From IMG/VR virus record IMGVR_UViG_3300025466_000074, positions 1 through 43,655 of that record: DNA of 43,655 nucleotides. One strand, written 5' to 3'. The notes under the pieces were generated by a model. It had not been told where the DNA came from, did not search any database, and saw only the letters and a program-made list of their open reading frames with translations. Position numbers and translations under genes: made by a program. The DNA comes from a virus. Positions 20,882-29,907 of this stretch are shown here, piece after piece; within the stretch, counting starts at the first letter, position 1, and each line of letters starts with the position of its first letter.

Positions 20882-22486
20882 TTATTTTTTATCTGACTTC
20901 TTATCGTCTTTTTTGTCTTTATCTTTGTCTTTGTCTTTACCTTTAGTGATATCAGGTTGACCAGGACGATTACGCATCATTGGGTCTAATTCAACAACAT
21001 CTCTGTCTTGACCCGTTAATGTTCTCCCACCAGATAAAGTTGCGGCAGCCTGAGGTTTATTCTCACTTTTAGATTTCTCTTTATCGTCAGGTTTTTCCAA
21101 CTTTGGTGCTTTACCATAAACTCTTGCTGGATCTTTCTCTTCTTTATCTTTATCATACATTTCTTCAGACATACTTTTCTTATGTCCTTTGACAATGCTT
21201 TTAATCAATTTGAATGCTCTGCTTCTTTCAGATACACGAGTTAATGTGCCTTCTGGTTCATCATGTAATACTGACTCTTTTTGAGTTTGTAATGCATGTT
21301 CTTTCCATTTACGGAAAGCATCAGTTCTTGCTTCTGCGGCTTTCTTTTGTTGGTCAACATACTTAGGATTGATACCTTTAGACATAAGATACTTATCAAT
21401 CAATGAGTAATGTTGTTTTACTGCATCAGTCTCATACATTCCACCAGCACCAGACCACTCATAATTACTTTCTTTTTGCATTTTTTGAATATGTTTTTCA
21501 TGATGCTTTTTGATTGCATTTATGATTTCTGATTTTGTTGCTTCTGGATGATGGAAGTATTTGTATCTAACTCCAACCGCATCATCATCACCATGATGCA
21601 CGCCTTCCCAACCACCTTCATCATGTTTACTTACATAACCGATAATTTTTCCATTATGTTTAACATCCGATTCATCAATAGATTCAATTTCTTCTTTAGC
21701 TAACTTAGATACTGCTTTTTCTATTCCTTGTTGTCTTTTGTTGAGCGTTGTTGCCATTCTATGTACAGATTTTTTTTGTAAATCCCTCATAATATCGCTA
21801 TTTTTTCCTGTATATTTTCTAGCAGAAACATGTGCTATACCATGTGCAGTATCTGCCGCACTTCTACTTGCACTTGTAACATATGAACCTAAAGTTTTCT
21901 TTGATAATTCATCAAGTTCTTCAACTTCTTCCTTTTTAAGTTTAGTATTCAACTTTTTATCAGATGGACTATTTGTTGTATTTGCATTAGAAACGAAAAC
22001 AGATTGTGAACCACAACCAGCATCCATGTTAGGATCTTTGCCTTCGTTAGTTTTCTTGCGGTCATTAACATTTCTAGCTGTTGTGATATATCCACCATAT
22101 GCATTATCGTGTCTATCTTGGGCACGAGATGCCGCGGCACGAGTTTTATATCTACCAACTACACGTTGTTGTTGACGATGATAAACTTCCCAAGGATGAG
22201 TTTCATCTGTAACTTCTTCATCTAAATCTCTAATCTCAACTTCTTCTTGTTTAGTACGAGTTGATGCCCAATTTTGATACTCATGACTTCTAGCTAAAGC
22301 CGCTTTCTTTTGTTGGTCAACATACTTAGGATTCTGTCCTTTAGCTAACAAATAGTTGTCGATAGAAGACTCTTGAATGCCAGCCTTTGCTGACCAAGGA
22401 TCTTTAGGATCAGTACCAAATGTCTCTTTGACCTTTCTTGCGGCCTTAAGAAGTTTTTCAGATGTCATTCCAGCTTTACCCAACAT
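20882..22486 (-). CDS. Large modular, His/Lys-rich protein; probable capsid-interior polyprotein
   Basis: A 534-residue hydrophilic protein with no membrane part. It contains two copies of a ~37-residue unit with the core NPKYVDQQKKA (about 38-73 and 357-394), and a central unit EEVEELDELSKKTLGSYV (about 186-203). A His-rich segment lies near 285-335, and the tail is Lys/Asp-rich. Several modules follow an (L/I)xE: LDE at 88-90, LDE at 191-193 and IDE at 270-272. That matches the T4 prohead protease (gp21) cleavage pattern. I infer an internal or scaffold-like protein cut during head maturation; this is unproven. Confidence 0.5.
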   Translation of the reverse strand: MLGKAGMTSEKLLKAARKVKETFGTDPKDPWSAKAGIQESSIDNYLLAKGQNPKYVDQQKKAALARSHEYQNWASTRTKQEEVEIRDLDEEVTDETHPWEVYHRQQQRVVGRYKTRAAASRAQDRHDNAYGGYITTARNVNDRKKTNEGKDPNMDAGCGSQSVFVSNANTTNSPSDKKLNTKLKKEEVEELDELSKKTLGSYVTSASRSAADTAHGIAHVSARKYTGKNSDIMRDLQKKSVHRMATTLNKRQQGIEKAVSKLAKEEIESIDESDVKHNGKIIGYVSKHDEGGWEGVHHGDDDAVGVRYKYFHHPEATKSEIINAIKKHHEKHIQKMQKESNYEWSGAGGMYETDAVKQHYSLIDKYLMSKGINPKYVDQQKKAAEARTDAFRKWKEHALQTQKESVLHDEPEGTLTRVSERSRAFKLIKSIVKGHKKSMSEEMYDKDKEEKDPARVYGKAPKLEKPDDKEKSKSENKPQAAATLSGGRTLTGQDRDVVELDPMMRNRPGQPDITKGKDKDKDKDKKDDKKSDKK

Positions 22487-22487
22487 A

Positions 22488-24539
22488 TTAATTTCCTTTA
22501 GTCAATGCTTTGTATAAAGTTTCTTTTGCTAATTGTTCAGCTAAAGTTGGTTGTTTAACTTCAGTTTCTTCTTTATGCATTTTATTTAAACGTTCAACTT
22601 CCCACTTAGCTGTATCATGAGCATCTTCTTTATCATCATAGTGATGTGATACTTGGTCTTCACCATTGTGTTTACCATCTGTATAATGATGAACTTGATA
22701 ATCATTCCATTGAGAATCATGTCTTACTTCAGCGTGATGTTTTTGTCCTTCACCATAAGTTTTAATTTTACGAGTGCCAGCAGTTGGACTTACACGACCC
22801 TCTTCAATTGTTTGAACGAACTCATTGAATGACCATGTAGATGATTCTTCTTTTGTATATTTCTTAGCGGCTTTAATTACACCAGTATTACGTTTAGATA
22901 ATTGTGCTTTCAATTTAGCACGTTCTTTTGGATCAGTTGTTGCACTAATCTTTTTGTGTAATTCGTTACCTTGAGCAAAAGATTTGTGTACATATGATTG
23001 TAATGTGTCTTTTGACAATTCATCCAATTGATTGAACTCTTCTGATTCCATGAATGCTTGTAAATCATCTAAGTCATATTGGTCTAAATCAATTTCAACT
23101 TCTTCTTTCATAAGACCATGCATTTTTTTCAAATGCATTAATCCTTTTTTAGTGGTAATTGTATGCATGGCATTATGTTCTGCATCACCGAATGTTGGAT
23201 GTACAGATGAATGTACTTTTTTATTATTATAGAAAAAATGCACATGATGAGGACCTGATAATCCTTTATCATCTGTATGATGTACAACAGCAGAAATGAC
23301 ATTATCTTTGGTGTTGTGCATAATCGCTTCAATTTTTCCCTTATGTTTTTTTAATTCAGCATTGACATTAGGATGAAATTGTGAAAACTCAGAATCTTCA
23401 AAAATTTCAACTTCTTCAGATTTCATGCAATCTTTTTTAACCATTTTCTTAACTAGTTTTTTATCTTGTGCTTCATCTGGATGAACTTCTTCAGAACCAG
23501 CCGCTTCTGCTTTCAATTTAATTTTGAAACTAGAATGTTGATTCTCTTTACCACCTTTGATACGACCAGCTAATGTGTCGGTTGTTTTCTTTTCTGCGTC
23601 AATAGCTTCTTCTAATGCTGATTCATCAACAACATAATCCTCTTGCATTGCTAATTTAGTAGCAGTAGCATACATTACGTTTTTCCAACGAGCACCATAT
23701 TTTTTCTTGAATTCAGCAGTTTTGCCTTTCATAGACTTAACGATTTTTTCACGTTTAGTTTTTTGTGAATCAGACATATCTTTTTCTTCGTCCATGATTT
23801 CATCTAGGACTTCTGATTTCTTGTCACCCATTGATTCAATTAATTTATTTCTGAAATTTGCATAGAAGTCATTTTCTTCACCATAAACTTCGTGAGTTAC
23901 TCCACATGCTTTCATGAATTTGTGATGGTCAAATCTTGGATTTTGTTGTGCAAAAATTGCGGCATGGTGACCAGCTAATTCTTTACGTTTGTCATGACTA
24001 TCATGGGCACGAATTAAATCTGCAACCATTTGGAAGTCTTTGCGTGTTGCGGCTTCTTCGATTTGCTCTAAGTCAACTTCTTCATATGTTTTTTTATAAT
24101 GAGCATGAATATCATTTTTTGATACATTATGTTTACCAATCTCTCCAGCTTTTTTAGCGGCCTTTACTACTCCATGAGAGCCGTATCGATTGGCAATATA
24201 TTGAGATGTTTTTTGGACTTGACCTGGTTTATCAGTAGGTGCTCTTGACATTCTAGCCGCATATGCATCTGAAGATTTTTTCAATGAAATTTCGTCTAAT
24301 TCCTCAACTTCTTCTTTATATTCAGTACCATAAGTACCTTTATGTGTACGAACTGAGTCTTGTCCTTTGATGCCAGTACCTTTTTCAGCACGTTCATCTT
24401 CTTGCTTATCTTTGATTGCTTGTAATTTTTTGCGTCTAGCAATCGCTTCTGCATCAGGAGCCGCAGGTTCAACCTTAGCTTCCAATACAGAATAAACTGC
24501 ATTAATCATTGATTGAGACACTTTATCTTTCACCCACAT
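22488..24539 (-). CDS. Large modular hydrophilic protein; probable capsid-interior polyprotein
   Basis: A 683-residue, highly charged, His-rich protein. It shares modules with the neighbouring 534-residue protein: EEVEELDEISLKKSS near 77-90 and NQLDELSKDTLQSYV near 503-517, each followed by a basic helix ending in VIKAAKK or VVKAAKK. Candidate (L/I)xE processing sites precede the modules: LDE 81-83, IEE 160-162, LDE 245-247, LEE 309-311, LDE 505-507 and IEE 578-580. SFNEFVQTIEE (570-580) resembles an internal copy of the capsid-targeting tag. No enzyme motif is seen. Confidence 0.5.
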   Translation of the reverse strand: MWVKDKVSQSMINAVYSVLEAKVEPAAPDAEAIARRKKLQAIKDKQEDERAEKGTGIKGQDSVRTHKGTYGTEYKEEVEELDEISLKKSSDAYAARMSRAPTDKPGQVQKTSQYIANRYGSHGVVKAAKKAGEIGKHNVSKNDIHAHYKKTYEEVDLEQIEEAATRKDFQMVADLIRAHDSHDKRKELAGHHAAIFAQQNPRFDHHKFMKACGVTHEVYGEENDFYANFRNKLIESMGDKKSEVLDEIMDEEKDMSDSQKTKREKIVKSMKGKTAEFKKKYGARWKNVMYATATKLAMQEDYVVDESALEEAIDAEKKTTDTLAGRIKGGKENQHSSFKIKLKAEAAGSEEVHPDEAQDKKLVKKMVKKDCMKSEEVEIFEDSEFSQFHPNVNAELKKHKGKIEAIMHNTKDNVISAVVHHTDDKGLSGPHHVHFFYNNKKVHSSVHPTFGDAEHNAMHTITTKKGLMHLKKMHGLMKEEVEIDLDQYDLDDLQAFMESEEFNQLDELSKDTLQSYVHKSFAQGNELHKKISATTDPKERAKLKAQLSKRNTGVIKAAKKYTKEESSTWSFNEFVQTIEEGRVSPTAGTRKIKTYGEGQKHHAEVRHDSQWNDYQVHHYTDGKHNGEDQVSHHYDDKEDAHDTAKWEVERLNKMHKEETEVKQPTLAEQLAKETLYKALTKGN

Positions 24540-24540
24540 A

Positions 24541-26592
24541 TTAATTCTCCTGTTTCTTTTTCTTTTTGTTAACTATTGTTTTAATGTTATATACTGGATC
24601 TTTGTAAGTCACAAGTGCTTGATTGTTGCCACCACCACCTAATACGCCACCTAGTCCAACATCTATTGCACCTGGATCGTCAATTGCTTCTTTTACTTTT
24701 GATTTTCTTATGTCTTTGAAGTTTTTGCGAAGTCCATCTGCGGTATCTTCTAAAATGTATTTATCATTTGATTTCTCTACATTTTCACTATATCCTGGAT
24801 TACCTAAACCAGCACCTGCGGCCGCACCTTGAGCACCTGCTCTACTATCAAATTCAGGTCCCATTCCTGGTGTTCTAATACGTTGATTTGGTGAAGAAAT
24901 CCATTTAGATTTCTTAATTTTTTCTTTTTCTTTATCTTTAGTAAAGTTGGGCTCTTTTGGTGGTGGATTAATCTTCAATGTAGGTTGTGATGATTCATAT
25001 GTTCTGAATGCAAATCCAGAATTACTTTTAACATCACCATCTTTAACCGAATCTACTTTACCAGCTTTTCTCAACATTTGCATTGTAGGAGAATTGTTTT
25101 CAGCATGGACTTTTCCTAACTTAGGACCAACTTTCTTAGGTTTAAACTCTAAGTATGGTTTATTTGATTTTGTTGCGTTGATATCACTTTTCAATTTATC
25201 AATGGAGTTCTTGACTTTATCGTCATTAGCTTTCTTCTGGTCTTTTAGTTTTTGAATGTTCATTTTAACTGAATTGATATTACCAGGAGTAATTAGTTTT
25301 TTTCTTTTCACAATACCTTTTTGTGAAATATTATCAACATTACCTTTAACTAATGTTCTATCTGCTTCTTTTAGGAAATCTCTTTCCCAAAGAATTGTGA
25401 TTTGTTCATCTAAACTAATTCTGCCATTATTCATCATCCAATTAATTGCATTTTCAGACAATGATTTTGAATCTAAGAATTCATTGATGTGTTCATATGC
25501 ATCAGTCAAGCATTCTTCTAATACCAAATCATCTCCATCATTAATGAATAGATTGAAGTCTTCAAATGTATTATAGAATTTAACTTTATTTTCTTGTGCT
25601 TTTGCCCATTTCTCATATCGAATAGACTCTGCAAACATACGTTTTAATGTTTGATTACGTGCTTTGCTTACATCATTTGATGTTTCAACGTAAACCATCA
25701 TCGTAGAATATCCTAGTTCTTCTAGTTCTTCTTTGATTGATTCAACACGTTCAAAGTTATCTGCTGTACATGAAATAACTAATGGTGAGCGATTACGAAT
25801 TGCTTCTCTACGGAAGTCATTGCTTTGTTCTGATAGTTTTTGTTTGTCCATCAAGTAATCGTGTGCTTGAACAGAATTTAATTCCACTGCACGTTTTTCT
25901 GCAATACCTTGACGAACAACAATATCTTTGCCTGAGCCTGGTCCACCTGCAACAAAAATTGCTTTGAATAATCCTCTATCAACATTTTCGTTGATGCCCA
26001 TACCTCTACGAGTGTCATCATACATTCTTTTTGATTGAACATGTGACATTGTGCTTGGAACTAACTTTCTGAATTCAGAATAGTTTCCATCTTCTGCATG
26101 TTGTCTCATCTTAGTAGCAGAAACACCTTCAACACCATTTGACTTTGGATCACGAGTACCAGCAGATTTTACTTCAATTTTATCGAAGTTATGATATCCA
26201 GCCTTACCATTATTCTTTTGTAAAATATCATTGTAGTATTTTACTCTATCTGCGCCAGCAACCATAATTAAATGTTTATGTCCAGCATCATTTAATTTCT
26301 TAGCATATTTAAGAAATGTTCTGCATTCTTTTGATGATGTTTGAATGTTTGCATCTGGAAAACAATGTTTTGCATGTTTAACTTTAGCATCTAATGCAAC
26401 TGGATTGTTTTTAGAATCTTGAGAGTGTGACAATACGATATGATGGTCTACATCTTTTTCGTCAGCCAATTCTTTAACTTTGTTTACTAGTTTCTCATGT
26501 CCAGCAGAAATAGGATTCATGCGACCAAATGCCATAACAACTGGATTCAGTTCTTTTTCTTTTTCTTCTGCTATTTGTAAAAATGATTTCAT
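24541..26592 (-). CDS. Nucleotidyltransferase-kinase fusion with capsid-targeting-like tag
   Basis: A 683-residue protein. MKSFLQIAEE at the start resembles the T4 capsid-targeting tag (I-A-E at 7-9). Residues 18-180 form a cytidylyl/adenylyltransferase fold: FGRMNPISAGHE (an HxGH variant, Ala30-Gly-His32) and GVSATKMR (a match to the ISxTxxR motif). A P-loop kinase-like domain follows: AIFVAGGPGSGKD (211-223). This order, nucleotidyltransferase then kinase, is that of NadR, so a role in NAD salvage is possible, but the substrate is not shown. The last ~280 residues are Lys-rich and disordered. It overlaps the upstream gene by four bases. Confidence 0.65.
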   Translation of the reverse strand: MKSFLQIAEEKEKELNPVVMAFGRMNPISAGHEKLVNKVKELADEKDVDHHIVLSHSQDSKNNPVALDAKVKHAKHCFPDANIQTSSKECRTFLKYAKKLNDAGHKHLIMVAGADRVKYYNDILQKNNGKAGYHNFDKIEVKSAGTRDPKSNGVEGVSATKMRQHAEDGNYSEFRKLVPSTMSHVQSKRMYDDTRRGMGINENVDRGLFKAIFVAGGPGSGKDIVVRQGIAEKRAVELNSVQAHDYLMDKQKLSEQSNDFRREAIRNRSPLVISCTADNFERVESIKEELEELGYSTMMVYVETSNDVSKARNQTLKRMFAESIRYEKWAKAQENKVKFYNTFEDFNLFINDGDDLVLEECLTDAYEHINEFLDSKSLSENAINWMMNNGRISLDEQITILWERDFLKEADRTLVKGNVDNISQKGIVKRKKLITPGNINSVKMNIQKLKDQKKANDDKVKNSIDKLKSDINATKSNKPYLEFKPKKVGPKLGKVHAENNSPTMQMLRKAGKVDSVKDGDVKSNSGFAFRTYESSQPTLKINPPPKEPNFTKDKEKEKIKKSKWISSPNQRIRTPGMGPEFDSRAGAQGAAAGAGLGNPGYSENVEKSNDKYILEDTADGLRKNFKDIRKSKVKEAIDDPGAIDVGLGGVLGGGGNNQALVTYKDPVYNIKTIVNKKKKKQEN

Positions 26593-27752
26593 TTACTTCT
26601 GCCTAAAAAATTTCTCTTGCTAAATTCGTGTCTATGAATTAATTTATTTGTTTTACCATTATAATGAAATACATATCCTTCTGGATTTGCTGGTTCACCA
26701 TTATGCATATGGTCATAATCTTGATGCTGATTTAATGTTGATACTAATACATTTTTTGCATTTTGTAAATGCTTATGCATCTTTAATAAATTATCATAAT
26801 GTTGTTTATTTGCTTTGATATGAGAAATATGTCCATCTAATTCTTCTCTTTTAGCATTTTTAGCTTTATCAGTTTTTAATTTTTCAGTCATACTATCATA
26901 TTTTTTAGAGATATGATTGATTAGTCCTTTATGTGAAGGCTCTTCATCACTCTTAACTGTATGATTTATATATGTCTCTAGATGTCCACCATTTCCTTGA
27001 TGGCGTTTAGTTCCAGCATACATTTCTGGTCCAAATTCATCATGAATATCTATGGCAGATTGAAGATGGTCATCAAATTCTTTCTGTGATTTTTTTCCAT
27101 ATGAAACTTTAGATGTATCATATGATGGATTGATATGATGAACATCATCATGGGCTTTGAAATTATTGAAATCGACATCATGATTGGATTCCATTTTAGA
27201 AATAGTATCACCTTGATATCTTGAATGTGTAACAAGTCCTAATTTTGATTTCTTTACTTTTTCTACATCTTGACCTTTCGGAACATAAGTTAGTCCCGAA
27301 AAGTTTGGTGCCATAGTAACATCTTCTTTGAGAGTTTCATCTTTACCATACATGAAATCGCCTTGATATACACCACTCTTTGGTGCAATTTTATGTAAAT
27401 GTCTTAATGCATATTTTAATTTACTAGCAAGATTTGGTGTATTACCATGATTTCTATCAACATCATGTTCAGTATAGTTTATTTTTGGATTCTTATTGAA
27501 TGCTGATTTAGTAGCAACAAAGAATTGTTTAGTCTCTGGATGACGACCATAGATGATAGATGGTGATCCATCAAACTTTGTAGAAAGTTCTGATGTGTGT
27601 TTTTTTGCTTTGATGTGTTTGTGTGCGCCAAGTAGTGAATCCACTGCTTGATGAAAGCCTACTTCACCAGATTGGAGAGGTCTATCTTCAACATGAGTGA
27701 TGTGTTTATTCTGTTTAGCTTCTTCAATTAAGAATGATTTAAAAGATAACAT
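26589..27752 (-). CDS. DUF6267-like protein with ligase-like motifs and capsid-targeting-like tag
   Basis: A 387-residue protein starting MLSFKSFLIEEA, a tag-like N-terminus (LIE at 8-10, IEE at 9-11). Motifs resemble covalent nucleotidyltransferases (DNA/RNA ligases): TKFDGSPS (Lys59-x-Asp-Gly62, motif I), GVYQGDFMYG (127-136, like motif III), EGYVF (358-362, like motif IV) and a Lys-rich end (motif V?). The family is known in marine T4-like phages only as a DUF, as far as I recall; the ligase idea is inference. The protein is unusually His- and Lys-rich. A late-promoter-like CTAAATA lies about 40 bases upstream. Confidence 0.6.
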   Translation of the reverse strand: MLSFKSFLIEEAKQNKHITHVEDRPLQSGEVGFHQAVDSLLGAHKHIKAKKHTSELSTKFDGSPSIIYGRHPETKQFFVATKSAFNKNPKINYTEHDVDRNHGNTPNLASKLKYALRHLHKIAPKSGVYQGDFMYGKDETLKEDVTMAPNFSGLTYVPKGQDVEKVKKSKLGLVTHSRYQGDTISKMESNHDVDFNNFKAHDDVHHINPSYDTSKVSYGKKSQKEFDDHLQSAIDIHDEFGPEMYAGTKRHQGNGGHLETYINHTVKSDEEPSHKGLINHISKKYDSMTEKLKTDKAKNAKREELDGHISHIKANKQHYDNLLKMHKHLQNAKNVLVSTLNQHQDYDHMHNGEPANPEGYVFHYNGKTNKLIHRHEFSKRNFLGRSK

Positions 27753-27790
27753 AAATTCCTCGAAAATACAATACGCTGTGATTGTTTAAT

Positions 27791-27798
27791 TATTTAGT
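27791..27798 (-). promoter_or_regulatory. Candidate T4-type late promoter
   Basis: ACTAAATA read leftward, about 40 bases upstream of the ATG at 27752 and overlapping the stop codon of the previous gene. It fits the loose NTAAATA late signal of T4-like marine phages and would drive the packaged-protein genes. Confidence 0.4.
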
Positions 27799-28612
27799 AT
27801 TGAATTAATTTATCTATGATATCTGCTATTGAATAATTGGGTTCAAATCCTAATTGTTTAAGTTTTGTGACATCTAATACCATATTCGTTGCTTGCACAA
27901 CTTTATGGAAATCAGCAGTTTCTATTGACAACATTTTTGATTTTGAGTTAGATTTCTCGATTGCGTATTTGATTAAAGAAACAATTGTCCAAGAAAATCC
28001 ATTACCTATGTTATAGATTTCATTAGTGTTTCCTTTTTCCATCACCAATTTAATTGCATCAACAGCATCATCAACATAGATATAGTCTCTAAATGCTTGT
28101 CCACCATCATATAATGACACATCTTCATTATTCTTAACGAGATTAATCATGTATTGAAGTGCGTTTTTCTTCTTAGATACTTTTGTATCAGTCTCTCCTA
28201 ATACATTAGCAAGTCTAAGAATGCGATATTTAATTCCAAATGTTTCGCAATATGAGATTAGTAATTGTTCTGCGGCTCGTTTTGTGATGCTATAGAATCC
28301 CTTTGGATCACAGTATGAATCCTCTTTGGCTGGAAGAGGAACATTACCATACACAAACCAAGAACTAACAAAATTGAACGTGACATCTTTTCCCTTACAA
28401 CTTTCAAGAGTTTTAATTAATGTGGTTAAATTTGTATCAATGTCCAAGTATGGATTTGTATGCACATTATAGTTGTCGATAGTTGATATGAAATAAAGCA
28501 CATTATTAGACTTTACTTCATAATCATTTCTATCATTAACTATAACATTGGGTGTCATTTCACAGAAACGACCACCCACAAATCCAGCACCTAATACATT
28601 TACTTGTTCCAT
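27794..28612 (-). CDS. NAD-dependent epimerase/reductase (extended SDR)
   Basis: A 272-residue extended SDR that uses NAD(P)H on a nucleotide sugar. The Rossmann glycine motif is GAGFVGGRF, the serine SSWFVYG, and the catalytic pair YSITK (Tyr-x-x-x-Lys). Later DYIYVDDAVDAIKL and NIGNG are typical. It follows an E1-like 3-dehydrase and an RmlB-like dehydratase, so it may reduce the 4-keto group as in CDP-abequose or CDP-paratose synthesis; an epimerase role is equally possible. The ATG at 28612 is preferred to a TTG at 28621. Confidence 0.72.
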   Translation of the reverse strand: MEQVNVLGAGFVGGRFCEMTPNVIVNDRNDYEVKSNNVLYFISTIDNYNVHTNPYLDIDTNLTTLIKTLESCKGKDVTFNFVSSWFVYGNVPLPAKEDSYCDPKGFYSITKRAAEQLLISYCETFGIKYRILRLANVLGETDTKVSKKKNALQYMINLVKNNEDVSLYDGGQAFRDYIYVDDAVDAIKLVMEKGNTNEIYNIGNGFSWTIVSLIKYAIEKSNSKSKMLSIETADFHKVVQATNMVLDVTKLKQLGFEPNYSIADIIDKLIQY

Positions 28613-29907
28613 GCAATACAAACTTTCTCAATGTAATTCAAAATGTTTTCATTATATAGTGGTGAACATCCTAAGAAGAACACATTACTTAATGCTAGAT
28701 TAGAATTTGGATATTGTTGATAGTCATCAAGATGTCTATATCCAGGATGCATCAGAATATTACCAGCAAAGTAATTACGAGTTTGAATCTTATTATCTTC
28801 AAAATATTTAACTAATTTTTCTTTATCTGCTTGGGTTTCACAATAGATTGGCACACCAAACCATGATGGATCAGCATTAGGAGTAGCATTAATTACTCGT
28901 GCTTCTGGAATATTATCTTCAATGAACTTCTGAATTCTATTCTTATATGTTCTACGTGATTCTTCTAAGAAATCAAACTTCTTCAATTGCTCAATACCAA
29001 TAGCACCTTGCAAATCAAGAGGTTTTAAGTTATAACCCATATTTGAGAATACATATTTGTGGTCAATGATTCCATCATATGAATTTAACCAGTTATCAAA
29101 TCGTTTTCCACATTGTCCACATTGCAATAGATTATTTGATCCAACACAGTAACATGCTCTACCCCACCACGCAATACTCCGTGAGGTATCGATAAATTCT
29201 TCATAATTAGAGCATACCATCCCACCTTCACCAGTACTGATGTGGTGAGCAGGATAGAATGATGTTGTCCATGCATAGTAGTAATCAGTAATCAGATTAC
29301 CATTCCATAATGTACCTAATGAATCACAATTATCACCCAATAAGATAATCTCATGTTTATCGCAAATATCAATAATTTTATCCATATCTGGTGGATTACC
29401 CAACACTGGTGATACAAAGATTGCTCGTGTTTTTGGTGTAATCTTTTCTTCAATCTTATTCACATCAAAGTTTAATGTATTCATTTCAATATCAATGAAT
29501 ACTGGAGTTAATCCATTCTGTGAAATTGGTGCAATTGTTGTTGGAAAGCCAACTGGAGATACAATGATTTCATCACCATCTTGCCAATTGAATTGCTTCT
29601 TCATTGCAGTAATCAACACAAGGTTTGCAGAACTACCTGAATTGACCATCAATGAATGTTTGACATTGAATCGTTTGCTGAATTTCTTTTCAAATTGAGC
29701 AACACGTTCACCAGAAACTACCCATTTACCATTTAGAATAGAGTCGATTGCGGCATAGATTTCATTATGGTCCCAAAGTTGTCCAGAATACTGAACAAAG
29801 TCACCTTCTTTATAGTCATCATAATTTTTGATGTATTTTGGATTAGCAGAGTTTGCTAATAGACTAATCATTTCTTGAGTCAAATTATTAGATGCATTAT
29901 TTTCCAT
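28600..29907 (-). CDS. rfbH: E1-like CDP-4-keto-6-deoxyglucose 3-dehydrase (RfbH type)
   Basis: A 435-residue DegT/DnrJ/EryC1-fold protein. The active-site motif is SFYPAHHISTGEGG (216-229): His replaces the usual PLP-binding Lys, as in the E1/RfbH branch that removes the C3 oxygen. E1 also needs a [2Fe-2S] cluster, C-X57-C-X1-C-X7-C: here Cys194 is followed after exactly 57 residues by Cys252 and then Cys254, with Cys263 or Cys266 (before GKRF) as the last ligand. This marks 3,6-dideoxyhexose synthesis, typical of some O-antigens. The reductase partner E3 is not in the window. Confidence 0.82.
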   Translation of the reverse strand: MENNASNNLTQEMISLLANSANPKYIKNYDDYKEGDFVQYSGQLWDHNEIYAAIDSILNGKWVVSGERVAQFEKKFSKRFNVKHSLMVNSGSSANLVLITAMKKQFNWQDGDEIIVSPVGFPTTIAPISQNGLTPVFIDIEMNTLNFDVNKIEEKITPKTRAIFVSPVLGNPPDMDKIIDICDKHEIILLGDNCDSLGTLWNGNLITDYYYAWTTSFYPAHHISTGEGGMVCSNYEEFIDTSRSIAWWGRACYCVGSNNLLQCGQCGKRFDNWLNSYDGIIDHKYVFSNMGYNLKPLDLQGAIGIEQLKKFDFLEESRRTYKNRIQKFIEDNIPEARVINATPNADPSWFGVPIYCETQADKEKLVKYFEDNKIQTRNYFAGNILMHPGYRHLDDYQQYPNSNLALSNVFFLGCSPLYNENILNYIEKVCIAWNK

